A stretch of DNA of 64,000 bases from Plutella xylostella (taxonomy: Eukaryota > Arthropoda > Insecta > Lepidoptera > Plutellidae), in NCBI RefSeq assembly GCF_932276165.1, contig NC_064002.1, forward strand, positions 6,634,001-6,698,000, in the 5' to 3' direction. Below are positions 1 through 10,859 of this stretch, in pieces. How positions within the stretch are numbered: the first letter of the stretch is position 1; each line of letters starts with the position of its first letter. Made by a program: the position numbers and the translations under genes. Below the pieces are notes generated by a model that was not told where the DNA came from, did no database searches, and saw only the letters and a list, made by a program, of their open reading frames with translations.

Positions 1-2061
1 AATCTGTCTAACCACTTCAACGGAGTGAAATTGCTAATGTTGGTAATTTTTTCTACGCTTTTAGGGAAAAAAAAATTTTTCCTTTAAGTGGGGAGTTTTT
101 ATTTTAAATTAAAATTGTATGCATTTAACTACACAAACACGCTATACATTCGAAACTCCTCAGACCATCTCAAAGTGATAAAATTGCATATTTATGTAAA
201 TTTTCCCATGTTTTTAGGGAAATTTTGATTTTTTTTCCCATAAGTGGGGAGTTTTTTATTTTAAATTAAAATTGTATGCATTTAACTACACAAACACGCT
301 TAACATTCGAAACCCCTCAGACCATCTCAAAGTGATAAAATTGCATATTTATGTAAATTTTCCCATGTTTTTAGGAAAATTTTGTTTTTTTTTCCGTAAG
401 TGGGGAGTTTTTATTTTTAATAAAAAATCTATGCATTTAATTACACAAACGCGCCATACATTTGAAACCACTCTGACCATCTTAAAGGGATAAAATTGGA
501 TATTTATGTAAAATTTCCCATGTTTTCAGGGAAATTTTGTTTTTTTCCCTAAAAATGGGGAGTTTTTATTTCATAGAAAAATTAAGCGTACCTAAACACA
601 CAAACGCGCTCTACAAGTCAAAACTGTCAGACCCCTCAATACAGGTGAAATTACCTTAAAACATGTAAAATTTCTCTTTTACAAAATGGCTGCCACTTCA
701 TCCGCCATTTTGATTTTTGCAGTTTTCGGAATTTTTCTATTAATTTCACCATATATCCAACCATGTACAAAGAAAAACATCACCCCAGCTCCCCCCCTTC
801 TGGGAGATCAATTCACCTCAACCTGAATCGACGTCGAACTTTTTCAAAAATATAATCTCCCGTATTTCTCAGGGTTGCCAGCCGAAAGTAATAAAAATAG
901 TCAAATGTCATTAGTATGAGCCTTTCTGACCAAACTGCATCATTTTTTTAAATCCAAAACGGTTATTTCTATTTTTTAAGTTTTTGGGGAAAATCTCAAA
1001 ATTTTCCCTAAAAATGGGGAAATTTTATTTAGAAGGTATAGTCTACTCAACAAACTACACAAATGCGCTATACCAGACAAATCTCCTCAACCACTCTAAA
1101 CATGTGAAAAAACCAATCAAAAATCGTGAAAAAAAGTCACTTTTACAAAATGGCCGCCAAAGCAGTCCGCCATTTTGTTTTTTCAACTTTTCGGAATTTT
1201 CCCATAAACTGCACCATACAACAGACCGTGTCCAAAAAAAATCATCACCCCACCTGCCTCCCTTCTGGGAGATCAATTCACCTCAAGTTGGGACGACGTA
1301 AAAAAATCCGAAAAAATATAATCTCGCCTATCGCCCAGGGTTGCCAGTCGAAAGTAATAAAAATGGTCAAATGTCATTAGTACGGGTCTTTCCGATAAAA
1401 CTGCATCAAATTTTAAAATCAAAAGTGGCCATTTCTACTTTTCATGTTTTTGGGGAAAATCTCGAAATTTACCCTAAAAATGGGGAATTTTTTTTCACAT
1501 GGCAACTCTACTCGTCAAACTACACAACCGCTCCATACAAGTCAAACCTGTCAAATGCCTCGAACACAATAAAAAAATGCTTTGAAAATCCCCGAAAAAA
1601 CACGTTTTTATAAAAAAATCTCCCCTCCCCCCGCAAATAAAAAAAAATCATTTTTTGGAATTTTCCCGTAAATTTCATCATGTTCCTCACCGTTTACAAA
1701 AAACAGCATCGCCCCACCTCTCCCCCTTCCGGGAGATCAATTCACCTCAAGTCGGGTCTGACACGCCCTAAACTAAACTCGGCCGCCATTTTGTTTTTTT
1801 ATTTTTTTATATTTTTTTTATAATCTGTCAGACATTCTTAATACACCCTCGAAATATAAAAAAATGTATGGTCACCAAAATGGAGGAACAAAAAAAATTT
1901 TTTTTTTTTACAACTTTTTTTAAAATGTCGAGGTTTTTCTCTACTCACCTGAGCACCCTGTACATTTCCCTAAAACATTATTATATCAAAAAATGGCTCC
2001 TTCTGGGAGAACTACTATGTCAATCAGTCAGTCAGTGGTAATCCAGCTTTATATATTATAA
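1..2061 (-). mobile_element. Helitron-like tandem unit, 5' portion (cut by window edge)
   Basis: This stretch matches 37993-40053 almost base for base, with a constant offset of 37992. I saw one base change, near position 70. It holds about four copies of a roughly 157-bp repeat (1-600), each with a run ending in TTTAGGGAAA and the phrase GTGGGGAGTTTTTATT. These are followed by longer repeats of about 465 bp (600-1950) containing CAGGGTTGCCAG and CTTCTGGGAGATCAATTC. At 2061 it abuts the start of another unit (CTAGAGG). Read on the minus strand, it is the 5' part of a non-autonomous element. Small open frames here are chance products of the repeats. No protein is recognised. Confidence 0.6.
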
Positions 2062-2704
2062 CTAGAGGTTGCGTTGTGGCGCGGGCTGCAAGCAGCCGCG
2101 CGGGGCTTTGATGCTATTGGTTTAGGTGGGATTGTTTTCATTTTTAATTTTGGTTTCAGCAGGGTATTGACTTGAACATATCGTAGCAAATCTTTCTTGC
2201 GTTATGTTCTGCCTTAAAAACTGTTTTTTTTACTATGAATTTCTTCATAAAAGGGGTACTGATGATTTTATTTCAGGGGGGTTACAGTTTTCAGGATGAA
2301 TTTCGATTTCAGCAGGGTATTGACTTGACCATACCGTAGCAAATCTTTCATGCGTTTGGTATTGCTTTAGAAACTGTTTTCAGTTTGATTTTCGTTATGA
2401 CAGGGGTACTGATAATTGGTTTCAGGTGTGGTACTTACGGTTTTAGTATGGATTTGGTGTGATATGGGTATTGACTTGAACATGCCGTAGCGAAACTTTT
2501 TGTTGAAGTTTTGTTTTGCATAAAAAAAGAGTTTGCATTGTGATTATTGGTATCACGTGAGTGTTGCATTATGCAATTGGAACATTAAGCAGAGTGAAAG
2601 TGGTATAAGGGTCTATCGTCAGTCTGATTTCGTTTTCAAAATTTATTAGGAATGAACTTCAGTATTAAAACGGGTATAGACTTTACCATAAGCCATCGGA
2701 TTTA
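2062..2704 (-). mobile_element. Helitron-like tandem unit, 3' portion only (truncated)
   Basis: The block begins on the plus strand with CTAGAGG, a 13-nt spacer and a GC hairpin (arms GCGCGGGCTGC and GCAGCCGCGC, one-base bulge). On the minus strand this is a hairpin just upstream of a CTAG end, as expected for a Helitron 3' terminus. It continues with about four imperfect copies of a roughly 150-bp repeat containing CAGCAGGGTATTGACTTG (near 2155, 2310, 2460 and 2670). The unit then stops where another Helitron is inserted, and I cannot see it resume beyond 2911. Confidence 0.55.
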
Positions 2705-2911
2705 TCCTAACTAATATTATAAATGCGAAAGTAACTGTGTCTGTCTGTCTGTTACTCTTTCACGCCAAAACGACTGAACTGACTGAAGGATTTGAATGAA
2801 ATTTGGTATACATATGGTCTAGACCCTGGCAAAAAACATAGGCTACTTTTTATCCCGGAATTCCCACGGGAAATCTTTTTAATGCGAAGCGAAGCGCGCG
2901 GGAACAGCTAG
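2705..2911 (+). mobile_element. Short non-autonomous Helitron
   Basis: It starts TCCTAACTAATATTATAAA and ends AACAGCTAG, flanked by A on the left and T on the right. That is the A/T target and TC...CTAG structure of Helitrons. It includes a short (GTCT)n run near 2740 and the phrase TTACTCTTTCACGCC, both usual in this widespread lepidopteran family. A GC-rich hairpin-like stretch (GCGAAGCGAAGCGCGCGGG) precedes the end. It is about 207 bp and non-coding. A second, decayed copy lies at 50350-51250. Confidence 0.7.
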
Positions 2912-2960
2912 TAAGTATATAATCATTTTGTTTGATTGTAAATGTGTAGCATATATGCAG

Positions 2961-3242
2961 GGGTTTTGCAAAAAGGATATACTAAGCCGAAACTAAGGGT
3001 TACTCAGGTCATTCTAAACAAGTTTAGTTCTAAAAGTTTAGAAAATTTACGAAAAAATTATTTGTTCCCTAAAGGGTAAGCCTAATTGGGTGAATTTCCA
3101 AAACTCGTAGAATAAAAGTTGTTCAGAATAGCCCCCTGAGTCACCCTCTTTCGGCTTAGTATACATACCCTTTTTGCAACACTTGTAGTAAAAAGTCACC
3201 TGACCAACAAGTTTCCTTTCGGCTTAGTATACCCTTTTTGCG
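2961..3242. mobile_element. MITE with TTTTGCAAAAAGG terminal repeats
   Basis: The left end reads TTTTGCAAAAAGGATATACT and AAGCCGAAA. Inverted copies, TTTCGGCTTAGTATAC followed by CCTTTTTGC, occur at 3150-3180 and again at 3217-3242, so either could be the right terminus. A fragment of the same family lies at 25734-25760. It is non-coding; superfamily not assigned. Confidence 0.5.
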
Positions 3243-4021
3243 ATATAGCTGTATATAATATGCTGTATTATAACAATAAGTACCTATATAATTTTACTTA
3301 ACACCAGGTTGCCCCTATCCTATTTCTTTTCTACGTGGAGTCGCTTAATCATTCATTAGTTTTTTAAAGTAATTCTTCTTCGAGTAGGTATGTATGGATT
3401 TAAGATTGTTGTTTTTTATAACTTTTCATAAGCTAACGAATGATTGAGCAACTCTGAGTAGATGCAAGATCCATAATTAGGCTAAAAGTTATATATGCAA
3501 TGAAAACAATTTTTTGAGCATTAAATAGTATTTATTTAAGACATTTTAACTTTTTTCTGGATTGTGCTTCATTATGCTTTTCTAACTTGTTGTAGGTGTG
3601 ATATTTCATGAGTTTACCTGAAAATAAAATAAATTCGTTTAATCTACTAATTCAAATTCAATAGGAAAATAATATAACTATCTAATTGTGAGAATTACTT
3701 GATAATATTATACGAGTTTCTACCACAGTGGAAAAACGAATGAGCTATGCTATACTTAGGTGTAACCAGTTATCAGCATTAATAGAATTGCAAATATAAA
3801 TAGCACAATTAGTAAGTATTTTTTCAGGTATTTGGTACCACAATATAAATCATTGAGTACATCATAAAGAATCAACAATGGCCTACAGGGAGGGTCAGAA
3901 TGATTTTTATTTTATATTTATAGGAAAACTTACTATATGACATTGATTAAGACTAAAAATAAATTACGTCTAACAAGTTTTAATATGATGCCCCTGGGTT
4001 ACCCATTTTCGTGACATCATG
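3243..4021. other. AT-rich DNA, no gene seen
   Basis: This is AT-rich sequence with no convincing open frame, RNA gene or repeat boundary. The phrase TACCCATTTTCGT near 4000 resembles the end of the 346-bp repeat that follows, so an older copy may once have continued leftward. Confidence 0.4.
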
Positions 4022-4359
4022 ATGCCCTATTATGATTTTTCCGTTTAGGAGTAATTTTGTGCTTTTCTCACTGGAACTTACATTGCTCGTCAGTGGCTTT
4101 AGAAGATTCTTCATCATTCAGGTTGAGGCGATGCACGCTGCAGGAATCCACTTTTGGCGGCTATGCGATGTGGGGGGCGTTACAGTAACTCTTTGGTCTG
4201 AAAATTGAAAAGAAGCTTCGTTATCATCAATAAATAAATTACATAATTACAATGTAAACTCTCTACCAGATGTTTTAAAAGCAGAAAAGGATACCCATTT
4301 TCGTCTTACAGTACCGTTTTTTCAATACCTGTATTATGATATTATGATTATGATATGAT
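4022..4359. repeat. 346-bp tandem block, copy A
   Basis: First of three tandem copies (others at 5821-7918 and 7919-8190). It is 8 bp shorter than copy B near its start. On the minus strand it holds an exon-like stretch: TTCTTTTCAATTTTCAG as a possible splice acceptor, about 118 bp, then GTAAGT as a possible donor (about 4202 down to 4083). The stretch has no single frame open throughout, so this is at best a decayed exon. Confidence 0.7.
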
Positions 4360-4369
4360 ATGCCCCATT

Positions 4370-5803
4370 GATGGAATAACGACAGAACTTCTGAAAGCCG
4401 GCGGTAGACCGATTTTAATAGCACTTCGGAGGCTGTTTAATTCCGTCATACTCGAAGGCACAAGCCCGGAGGCATGGAGCAGAAGTGTAGTGACTTTGTT
4501 CTTCAAGAAAGGCAACAAAGCCCTATTGAAGAATTATAGACCCATTGCACTTCTGAGCCATGTGTACAAGCTGTTTTCGAGAGTTATTACGAATCGTCTC
4601 GAGCAAAGACTCGACGACTTCCAGCCACCCGAACAAGCCGGGTTCCGAAAAGGCTATAGTACCATAGATCACATACACACGCTTCGGCAGGTTATACAGA
4701 AGACCGAGGAGTATAATCTACCTTTATGTCTAGCGTTTGTGGACTATGAGAAAGCCTTTGATTCTATTGAGCTCTGGGCGATGCTTCAATCCCTTCAGCG
4801 GTGCCATATAGACTATCGCTATATCGAGGTGTTGAGATGTATGTACAATGCTGCCACAATGTCAGTTCGATTACACGAACATAGCACAAAACCGATCCAG
4901 TTGCAAAGGGGCGTGAGACAGGGAGATGTTATTTCTCCGAAACTGTTCACCTGTGCACTGGAAGATGTTTTTAAGCTTGTAGAGTGGAAAAGACTGGGCA
5001 TTAACGTCAATGGCGAATATATCTCTCATCTACGATTTGCTGATGACATAGTTATTATGGCGGAAACGCTGGAGGAGTTAGGCGAAATGCTCACAGACCT
5101 CAATGATGCCTCTAAACAAGTTGGGCTGAAAATGAACATGGACAAGACAAAGGTCATGTCGAACGAACATGTTTCATCATCGCCCGTAACTGTAGGAGGT
5201 GTCACCATCGAAGTTGTTGATCAGTATCCCTACCTAGGACAAGTGATCCGATTAGGTAAATCCAACTTCGATAAAGAGGTAGCTCGTAGAATCCAACTCG
5301 GATGGGCAGCGTTCGGGAAATTACGACACATCTTCACTGAAAACATACCTCAGTGTCTGAAAACAAAAGTTTTCAATCAGTGCGTGTTGCCAGTGATGAC
5401 TTACGGAGCCGAGACGTGGTGCTTCACCAAAGGGCTTATCCACAAGCTCAGAGTTGCTCAGCGTGCTATGGAAAGGGCTATGTTAGGCGTGTCCCTGCGA
5501 GATAGGATTCGTAATGAAGAAATCCGCAGGAGAACTAAAGTTACCGACATAGCCAAAAGGATTAGCACGCTGAAGTGGCAATGGGCTGGCCACGTAGCCC
5601 GCAGAGCCGACGACCGCTGGAGTAGAAAGGTTCTGGAGTGGAGACCCCGTGTCGGCAAACGGCGTGTCGGTCGCCCCCCAACCCGTTGGTCTGATGATCT
5701 GCGGAAGGTAGCGGGAAGCCGCTGGATGCAGATGGCGGGTGACCGTTTGGGGTGGCGATCGTTAGGAGAGGCCTATGTCCAACAGTGGACTACGGAAGGC
5801 TGA
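4370..5803 (+). pseudogene. RTE-type reverse transcriptase, N-terminally truncated
   Basis: This is the reverse transcriptase domain and C-terminal tail of a LINE ORF, about 478 codons, open without a stop to TGA. Visible RT signatures, numbered from the flanking ATG at 4355, are NYRPIALLSHVYKLF, QAGFRKGYSTIDH, YEKAFDS near residue 131 and FADDIVI near 228, which includes the catalytic aspartates. The tail holds WAGHVARR and ends WRSLGEAYVQQW, shared with remnants at 49033-49275 and 55466-55610. The first five codons after the ATG at 4355 come from the target duplication, so that ATG is not native. Without the endonuclease it cannot move itself. The lack of stop codons suggests a fairly recent insertion. 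Confidence 0.85.
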
Positions 5804-5820
5804 GAGAGAGAGAGAGAGAG
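4370..5820 (+). mobile_element. RTE-clade LINE, 5'-truncated, with (GA)n tail
   Basis: The insertion sits exactly at the junction of two tandem 346-bp copies and is flanked by the 10-bp duplication ATGCCCCATT (4360-4369 and 5821-5830). The 3' end is a (GA)n run (5801-5820) rather than poly(A), which fits RTE-type elements. Only the RT part of the ORF is present. The apurinic endonuclease domain is absent because of 5' truncation, the usual fate of LINE copies. Confidence 0.85.
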
Positions 5821-6043
5821 ATGCCCCATTATGATATTATGAATTTTCCGTTTAGGAGTAATGTTGTGCTTTTCTCACTGGAACTTACATTGCTCGTCAG
5901 TGGCTTTAGAAGATTCTTCATCATTCAGGTTGAGGCGATGCACGCTGCAGGAATCCACTTTTGGCGGCTATGCGATGTGGGGGGCGTTACAGTAACTCTT
6001 TGGTCTGAAAATTGAAAAGAAGCTTCGTTATCATCAATAAATA

Positions 6044-7750
6044 TAAAATAAATATAAATAAACACAACAACCAAATGGTGGTCGTAGCTCAGTGTACCAG
6101 GATTATGCTAGAGGACAAAATCCTAGCAAAAGCGGAAACCATTAACGCTACCTGGAATAGCTGGACGATGCCCACCATCGCTTGGGTGAACGGGGTACCT
6201 GGATGTGGGAAGACAACCTGGGTGGTAAATAACTTCGATGTGAGCAAAGACACCATTATCACCACGACAACTGAGGCGGCCGTCGATATACGAAACAGGC
6301 TAGCGCATAGGATCGGGGACATGGTTAGAACTAGGGTACGTACGATGGCATCAGTCCTAGTAAACGGCTTTAGAGAACATGTCGGATGCCAACGCCTGAT
6401 AATTGACGAGGCCCTGATGAACCATTTCGGGGCAATCGTAATTGCCGCCCGCCTGTCCCGTGCCAGTGATATTGCTCTAATCGGAGACATCAACCAGCTA
6501 CCGTACATAGACAGAGAGAACCTATTCGAACTAAGGTACAGTCGCCCAACACTGGTAGCAAACATCACCCAGGAGCTGTTGTGCTCATACAGAAACCCCA
6601 TGGATGTTGCATACGCCCTAAGAGAAGTATACTCAGGCATATACGCAGCCACAACGCGTATCCAATCCCTGCAGCTGAAAAGGTTTACAGACGCAGCAAT
6701 TCCAAAATCCCAAACCAACACTCTATTCCTGACGCATACACAGGAAGAAAAAGAGACCCTGACCAGCCAAGGGTTTGGAGAAGGAACGGGATCACGCGTC
6801 TTAACCATACACGAAGCACAGGGATTGACGTACGAATCCGTCATTATCATAAAAACAAAAGATAAAATAAAGTTGCACGATAGCATACCTCACGCAGTAG
6901 TGGCGCTGTCGAGGCACACCTCCGCCTGCACCTACTATGCGGATGACACCGAGGACGCTATCGGCAACCTCGCTAGAACGGCAATAACAGCACCGAAGAA
7001 ACGGATCCTCGAGTACAACCTAAAGATGGCAATAAAAAATCGGGACAAAGAGGTCGTTGCCCAGCAATCAAGGCTTTTGGCAACGCAAAATGGAGCGGAA
7101 TAGGAGAATTTTGATTTTAATTTTATATTGACGGCCAAACCGTATTGCATGTATTTTATAGTTTTGTTATGTATAGTATATAGCATGTATTGTATAGTTT
7201 TGATATGTAGGTATTGTATAGTATATCATGAATTAATATTATCTGTATAAGAACTAACCAATAAAATTAAGATAGTTTTAAGAACACTGTCACACATTAA
7301 CACCAGGCAAAACAACAGCGATGACAAAAGGAGTGTGTGGCCACTGACAGGCGTCTGTTAAGTTCTCTGAAGACAGCTGACACTGGCCCTACCCTTCAAA
7401 TGTTTGTTGCCATTATAATTGTAAGTGTGACTGTGTGAAACAAAGAAAAAAAAAAAAAAAAAAAAAAAAAACAAGAAATGCACAACTGGGGGTTTTTAGT
7501 CGGTTAAAGGCCGACACTACCTGGGTCCCCTTCCCAGGTGTCTGTGTAGATTTTCCTCCAGGAGTGCAAAAAAAAAAAAAATATTAATAATATATAGGTA
7601 TATATATATAAAAGATAAAATATATATATTATAAGCTTCCACATTGAGTAGTGAGTAGTTAAAAGATGAAGACAAAAAACAACCAAACTCTCACAATACA
7701 TTGATCTCTCAAAAAGGCACGGACATAAAGTCTGTGGAGTGATAATAAAA

Positions 7751-7781
<31 letters not shown>
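6044..7781 (+). mobile_element. R1-like LINE, 5'-truncated, carrying a viral-type SF1 helicase
   Basis: The segment is flanked by a 14-bp direct duplication, ATCATCAATAAATA (6030-6043 and 7782-7795). It ends in a poly(A) tail of about 27 A (7755-7781) with AATAAA just upstream (7744-7749), so it was inserted by reverse transcription. A second internal poly(A) run lies at about 7445-7470. The 3' UTR contains CCTGGGTCCCCTTCCCAGGTG. Only one ORF is present, the helicase. From established knowledge, some insect R1-clade LINEs carry a tobamovirus-like helicase as a C-terminal extension of ORF2, and this copy looks like the 3' end of such an element. The RT itself is not in this copy, so the R1 assignment is an inference. 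Confidence 0.75.
6075..7103 (+). CDS. Virus-type superfamily 1 RNA helicase domain (LINE-borne)
   Basis: The 342-codon open frame has all SF1 helicase motifs in order: Walker A GVPGCGKTTW (residues about 41-50 from the ATG), motif Ia with TTTTEAA, Walker B LIIDEA (about 108), motif III GDINQLP (about 137), motif V TIHEAQGLTYES (about 245) and motif VI VALSRHTS (about 275). This set, especially HEAQG and VALSRH, is that of the NTPase/helicase of alphavirus-like plus-strand RNA viruses such as tobamoviruses, and not of cellular DNA helicases. The family unwinds RNA using NTP. What it does in a retrotransposon is unknown. I start at ATG 6075. The frame is open upstream to a TGA in the flanking DNA (6006-6008), so the true N terminus may have been lost. 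No stop or frameshift is visible. Confidence 0.85.
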   Translation: MVVVAQCTRIMLEDKILAKAETINATWNSWTMPTIAWVNGVPGCGKTTWVVNNFDVSKDTIITTTTEAAVDIRNRLAHRIGDMVRTRVRTMASVLVNGFREHVGCQRLIIDEALMNHFGAIVIAARLSRASDIALIGDINQLPYIDRENLFELRYSRPTLVANITQELLCSYRNPMDVAYALREVYSGIYAATTRIQSLQLKRFTDAAIPKSQTNTLFLTHTQEEKETLTSQGFGEGTGSRVLTIHEAQGLTYESVIIIKTKDKIKLHDSIPHAVVALSRHTSACTYYADDTEDAIGNLARTAITAPKKRILEYNLKMAIKNRDKEVVAQQSRLLATQNGAE

Positions 7782-7790
<9 letters not shown>

Positions 7791-7918
7791 AAATAAATTA
7801 CATAATTACAATGTAAACTCTCTACCAGATGTTTTAAAAGCAGAAAAGGATACCCATTTTCGTCTTACAGTACCGTTTTTTCAATACCTGTATTATGATA
7901 TTATGATTATGATATGAT

Positions 7919-8190
7919 ATGCCCCATTATGATATTATGAATTTTCCGTTTAGGAGTAATGTTGTGCTTTTCTCACTGGAACTTACATTGCTCGTCAGTG
8001 GCTTTAGAAGATTCTTCATCATTCAGGTTGAGGCGATGCACGCTGCAGGAATCCACTTTTGGCGGCTATGCGATGTGGGGGGCGTTACAGTAACTCTTTT
8101 GTCTGAAAATTGAAAAAAAGCTTCGTTATCATCAATTAATAAATTACATAATTACAATGTAAAATCTACCAGATGTTTTAAAAGCCGAAA
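7919..8190. repeat. 346-bp tandem block, copy C (degraded right end)
   Basis: This copy matches copies A and B from ATGCCCCATTATGATATT through the exon-like stretch and AATTACATAATTACAATG. It then loses a few bases (AAAATCTACC instead of AAACTCTCTACC) and drifts away after about 8190. Confidence 0.7.
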
Positions 8191-9567
8191 GGGATTACCC
8201 TTCGTCGTTGTTTAGAATAGCCTATGGGTCACAACAACTATTTAATAGGTAATGGTATGGAACCCTTAGTGCGCGAGTCCGAGTGGCAATTGGTTGTTTT
8301 TTTTTTATTATTTATGAAGGTGTAATGCTGTCATAGAAGGGGCTAGCTAACTTTATCCCTATGTACTTAGAGAGGTAAGTAAATTTGTAATATAGTTTTC
8401 ATTAATGATCGATTACCTAACTAAGGCATTATACATATTAATTATTTTGTGTCTGAATATTCTAAGATAAAGGATTGGATACAATAACGAAATAGTTACA
8501 CACCTGAAAAATATTATTTCGTGTTTTCTTAATTTTGGTTCTTTGAAGATTCAGCCCAACTGGTTTTTGTTTTTCGACGCGTATTTGAGAATCAGCTTTC
8601 TGAAAAGTATTAACTTCATATGAGATATATAAAGTACTGGCAATACTATTTTTTTAACACGAAAACACATTACATATTTAATTTTATAAGTCCTTTAGCA
8701 CCACCCGGAAGGAACGTGCAGAGTAACTGAAGTCTGACATAGATTGTAGTTAGTTATACCTATACATAATTAATAATAATATTATGTTCTGAGATAAAGA
8801 GACATTTGTTTAAAAATACAGGACTTGGAAATGAAATAATGATTTTATTTGATAATTGATTTCTAAGTCCTGTATGCGTAAGCAAATATGTTTCTTCCTC
8901 AAATAGACCGATACGTCACTTAATCGCGGGACAATCGACTGTTGATGAACCGTTCAGAATCAGTTACTCGTAATTTAGTATCTGAGATTAAAAAACTGAC
9001 TTTAGGTGTACTCAAATTTCTTAATTGAATAGTCTTTATTGGTACCAACCAGCACTAATGACCATGAATAATTAAAGGCTCTATGTCAGGTTTCAGTGGT
9101 CTTGCCTGCGGACGTAGGACTAAATCCTCCCATCTAACTACTTCTACTTACTATTCTATGCCATAGTAAATAATCTACTCCCCGTTCGGAAAGGACCCTT
9201 CTACTAAAGCCCGATTTACATTTTAACAAGTACAGTAGCGCAATTTCTATGAACTACTTATAATTTAAACTGTCAAACAACTAAACTCGCTCCAACTTAT
9301 TTAAGTGCAAATCGTTCTTTACGGAGAAGAACGGGGGCAAGAAACTCCAGAGTCATCTTTTTTCAATTATAAAGCTACATAATTTGTATTAACAAATTTA
9401 ATAAATAAAAGTACTTGATTATAATAAAAATACGTGTGTGTCTTGATGATAAATAAGGCATATAAAGCTTTTTTACTATATTACAGTCTAATAAAGATTA
9501 GCAAAATTACGAATTAAATTTTAAAAGCAATAATAAAATATTTGTATGTAGTGAGTGTTTGTGAACG
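8191..9567. other. AT-rich DNA with two small repeat pieces
   Basis: No gene seen. A small inverted repeat (TACAGGACTTGGAAAT near 8818 and ATTTCTAAGTCCTGTA near 8860) could be a tiny MITE. The phrase GAAGAACGGGGGCAAGAAACTC (9325-9347, 22 bases in the window) resembles a common lepidopteran SINE or LINE 3' segment. Confidence 0.35.
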
Positions 9568-10265
9568 TACATTTTATTTAAATGTACTGACTGGGGACGT
9601 CATTAAGTTTAATTGGGTATACAAGCAGCTCGATCGGTAGAAGAAATTAACACAACCATTTTCTGAATACTATTGCCGTTCCTGATATGAGAACGAATGC
9701 AATAATGATTAATGACGTAACAGTATACAAGAAAACCGAAGACCATTTCCCGGTTGTGCCAATGAGTGGAAGCACCAACAGCCAAGCATGAAAATGGATC
9801 GATAGAACAGATATCGGGAGCACCCTTGAACCGTGTAGTCAGTATTTGATCGAAGAACTGATTCTAGGTCCACCTTTATCGGAGCCACAATGGTGCCAAC
9901 ACTGTGACGCACAGGTCAAACACAAATATCCTCGGATATGGGCAATGGCGGGGTCGTGGTTTTTTCACAATTGTTTGTGTTCATCGCAACGGCCGGCCAA
10001 GGGGCGGTGCCGGCATACCTACACCAGACGGTATCATGTACACCTACTATCTTCTGGGAACTTCGTGCACGAGTGTCCTGCGCTGAACAGGCGGTGGCGT
10101 GGCCCAGGCACCCACCAGGCTAGCGGGTGGCGCGTGGAGTAGCTCAGGGGGGCTTGGCGTGTAATCGAGCGTCTATATACGCCAGTGTCTGTCCCTTAAA
10201 CTGTCTAATCTACTATAAATATGATATAGTATTTTTCAATAACTCAGGTAATTTATTTGTACATC
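9568..10265 (+). repeat. Left arm of a ~700-bp inverted repeat pair
   Basis: This arm is inverted relative to 13648-14330. The inner 260 bp (about 10000-10262) are almost identical to the partner (about 13662-13920). The outer 430 bp align with many changes, including TTGAAT, TATGG and TTTCCC(G/T)GTTG landmarks. The inner part encodes, on the sense that reads outward-in, a phrase RPRGGAGIPTPDGIMYTYYL seen in both arms. I do not recognise this protein. The pair may be the terminal repeats of one DNA transposon or two opposed copies of one element. Confidence 0.6.
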
Positions 10266-10859
10266 ACACATATTTGTCACGTATACACTGACTCATTACA
10301 AAATTTCAGAAACTGCATGGGGGTTCCTTTTAGGACTTAGGTGCTGACTAAAACGGGATTTTGCAAAATTCAATCCCTAAGGGGTGTCAAAGTTTGTTTG
10401 AAATTTCTAAAGTTTTAATAGTAGGGTTTTGGAATTTTTAATAAACGTAGCTTAGGTACCGTGGAGGTGGAGGTGCACTAAAAAAAGGTAATCCCGATTT
10501 TTTTAAAGAAAAATCTAAACTGTTTAAGCTAGAAGCTTGAAATTTGGCATGTAGATTGTAGGTATCTTAGTAAATTTAAAGTTAAAACAGGAAATTCCTA
10601 CGGCAATTTTTAGAAAAAACATTTAGTGTGAAATAACGATAAATATTCCGTGAAAGTTGTTAGTAAGCTGTATGGCTTGTTATACAACTTTAAGCCAAAA
10701 CTAAACGGGTTTTGATAAAACTCAAAGCATATCAGAACATACGGGCTTATTTTTTTCGCAGAATTTCCACGGGAATATTTTTTAGAAGAAGGGAAGCTTG
10801 CGGGAAATGCTAATATAATGTAAATTGATGATTCTATTTTATTATATGTGCTGTAAGTA
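10266..10859. other. Unassigned DNA inside the inverted pair
   Basis: No gene seen. A stretch at about 10750-10830 (ATTTCCACGGGAAT, then GGGAAGCTTGCGGGAAATGC) resembles a decayed Helitron 3' end without a clean CTAG. Confidence 0.3.

Larger units (their letters stand above)
5821..7918. repeat. 346-bp tandem block, copy B, interrupted by a LINE
   Basis: The copy is split into 5821-6043 and 7796-7918 by the poly(A) LINE at 6044-7781. Joined, the two parts total 346 bp and match copies A and C closely. This proves that the helicase-bearing element inserted after the block had been duplicated. Confidence 0.75.

Noticed and set aside
6089..6886. 265-codon minus-strand frame
   Set aside because: It is the shadow of the helicase gene on the other strand, with no family resemblance.
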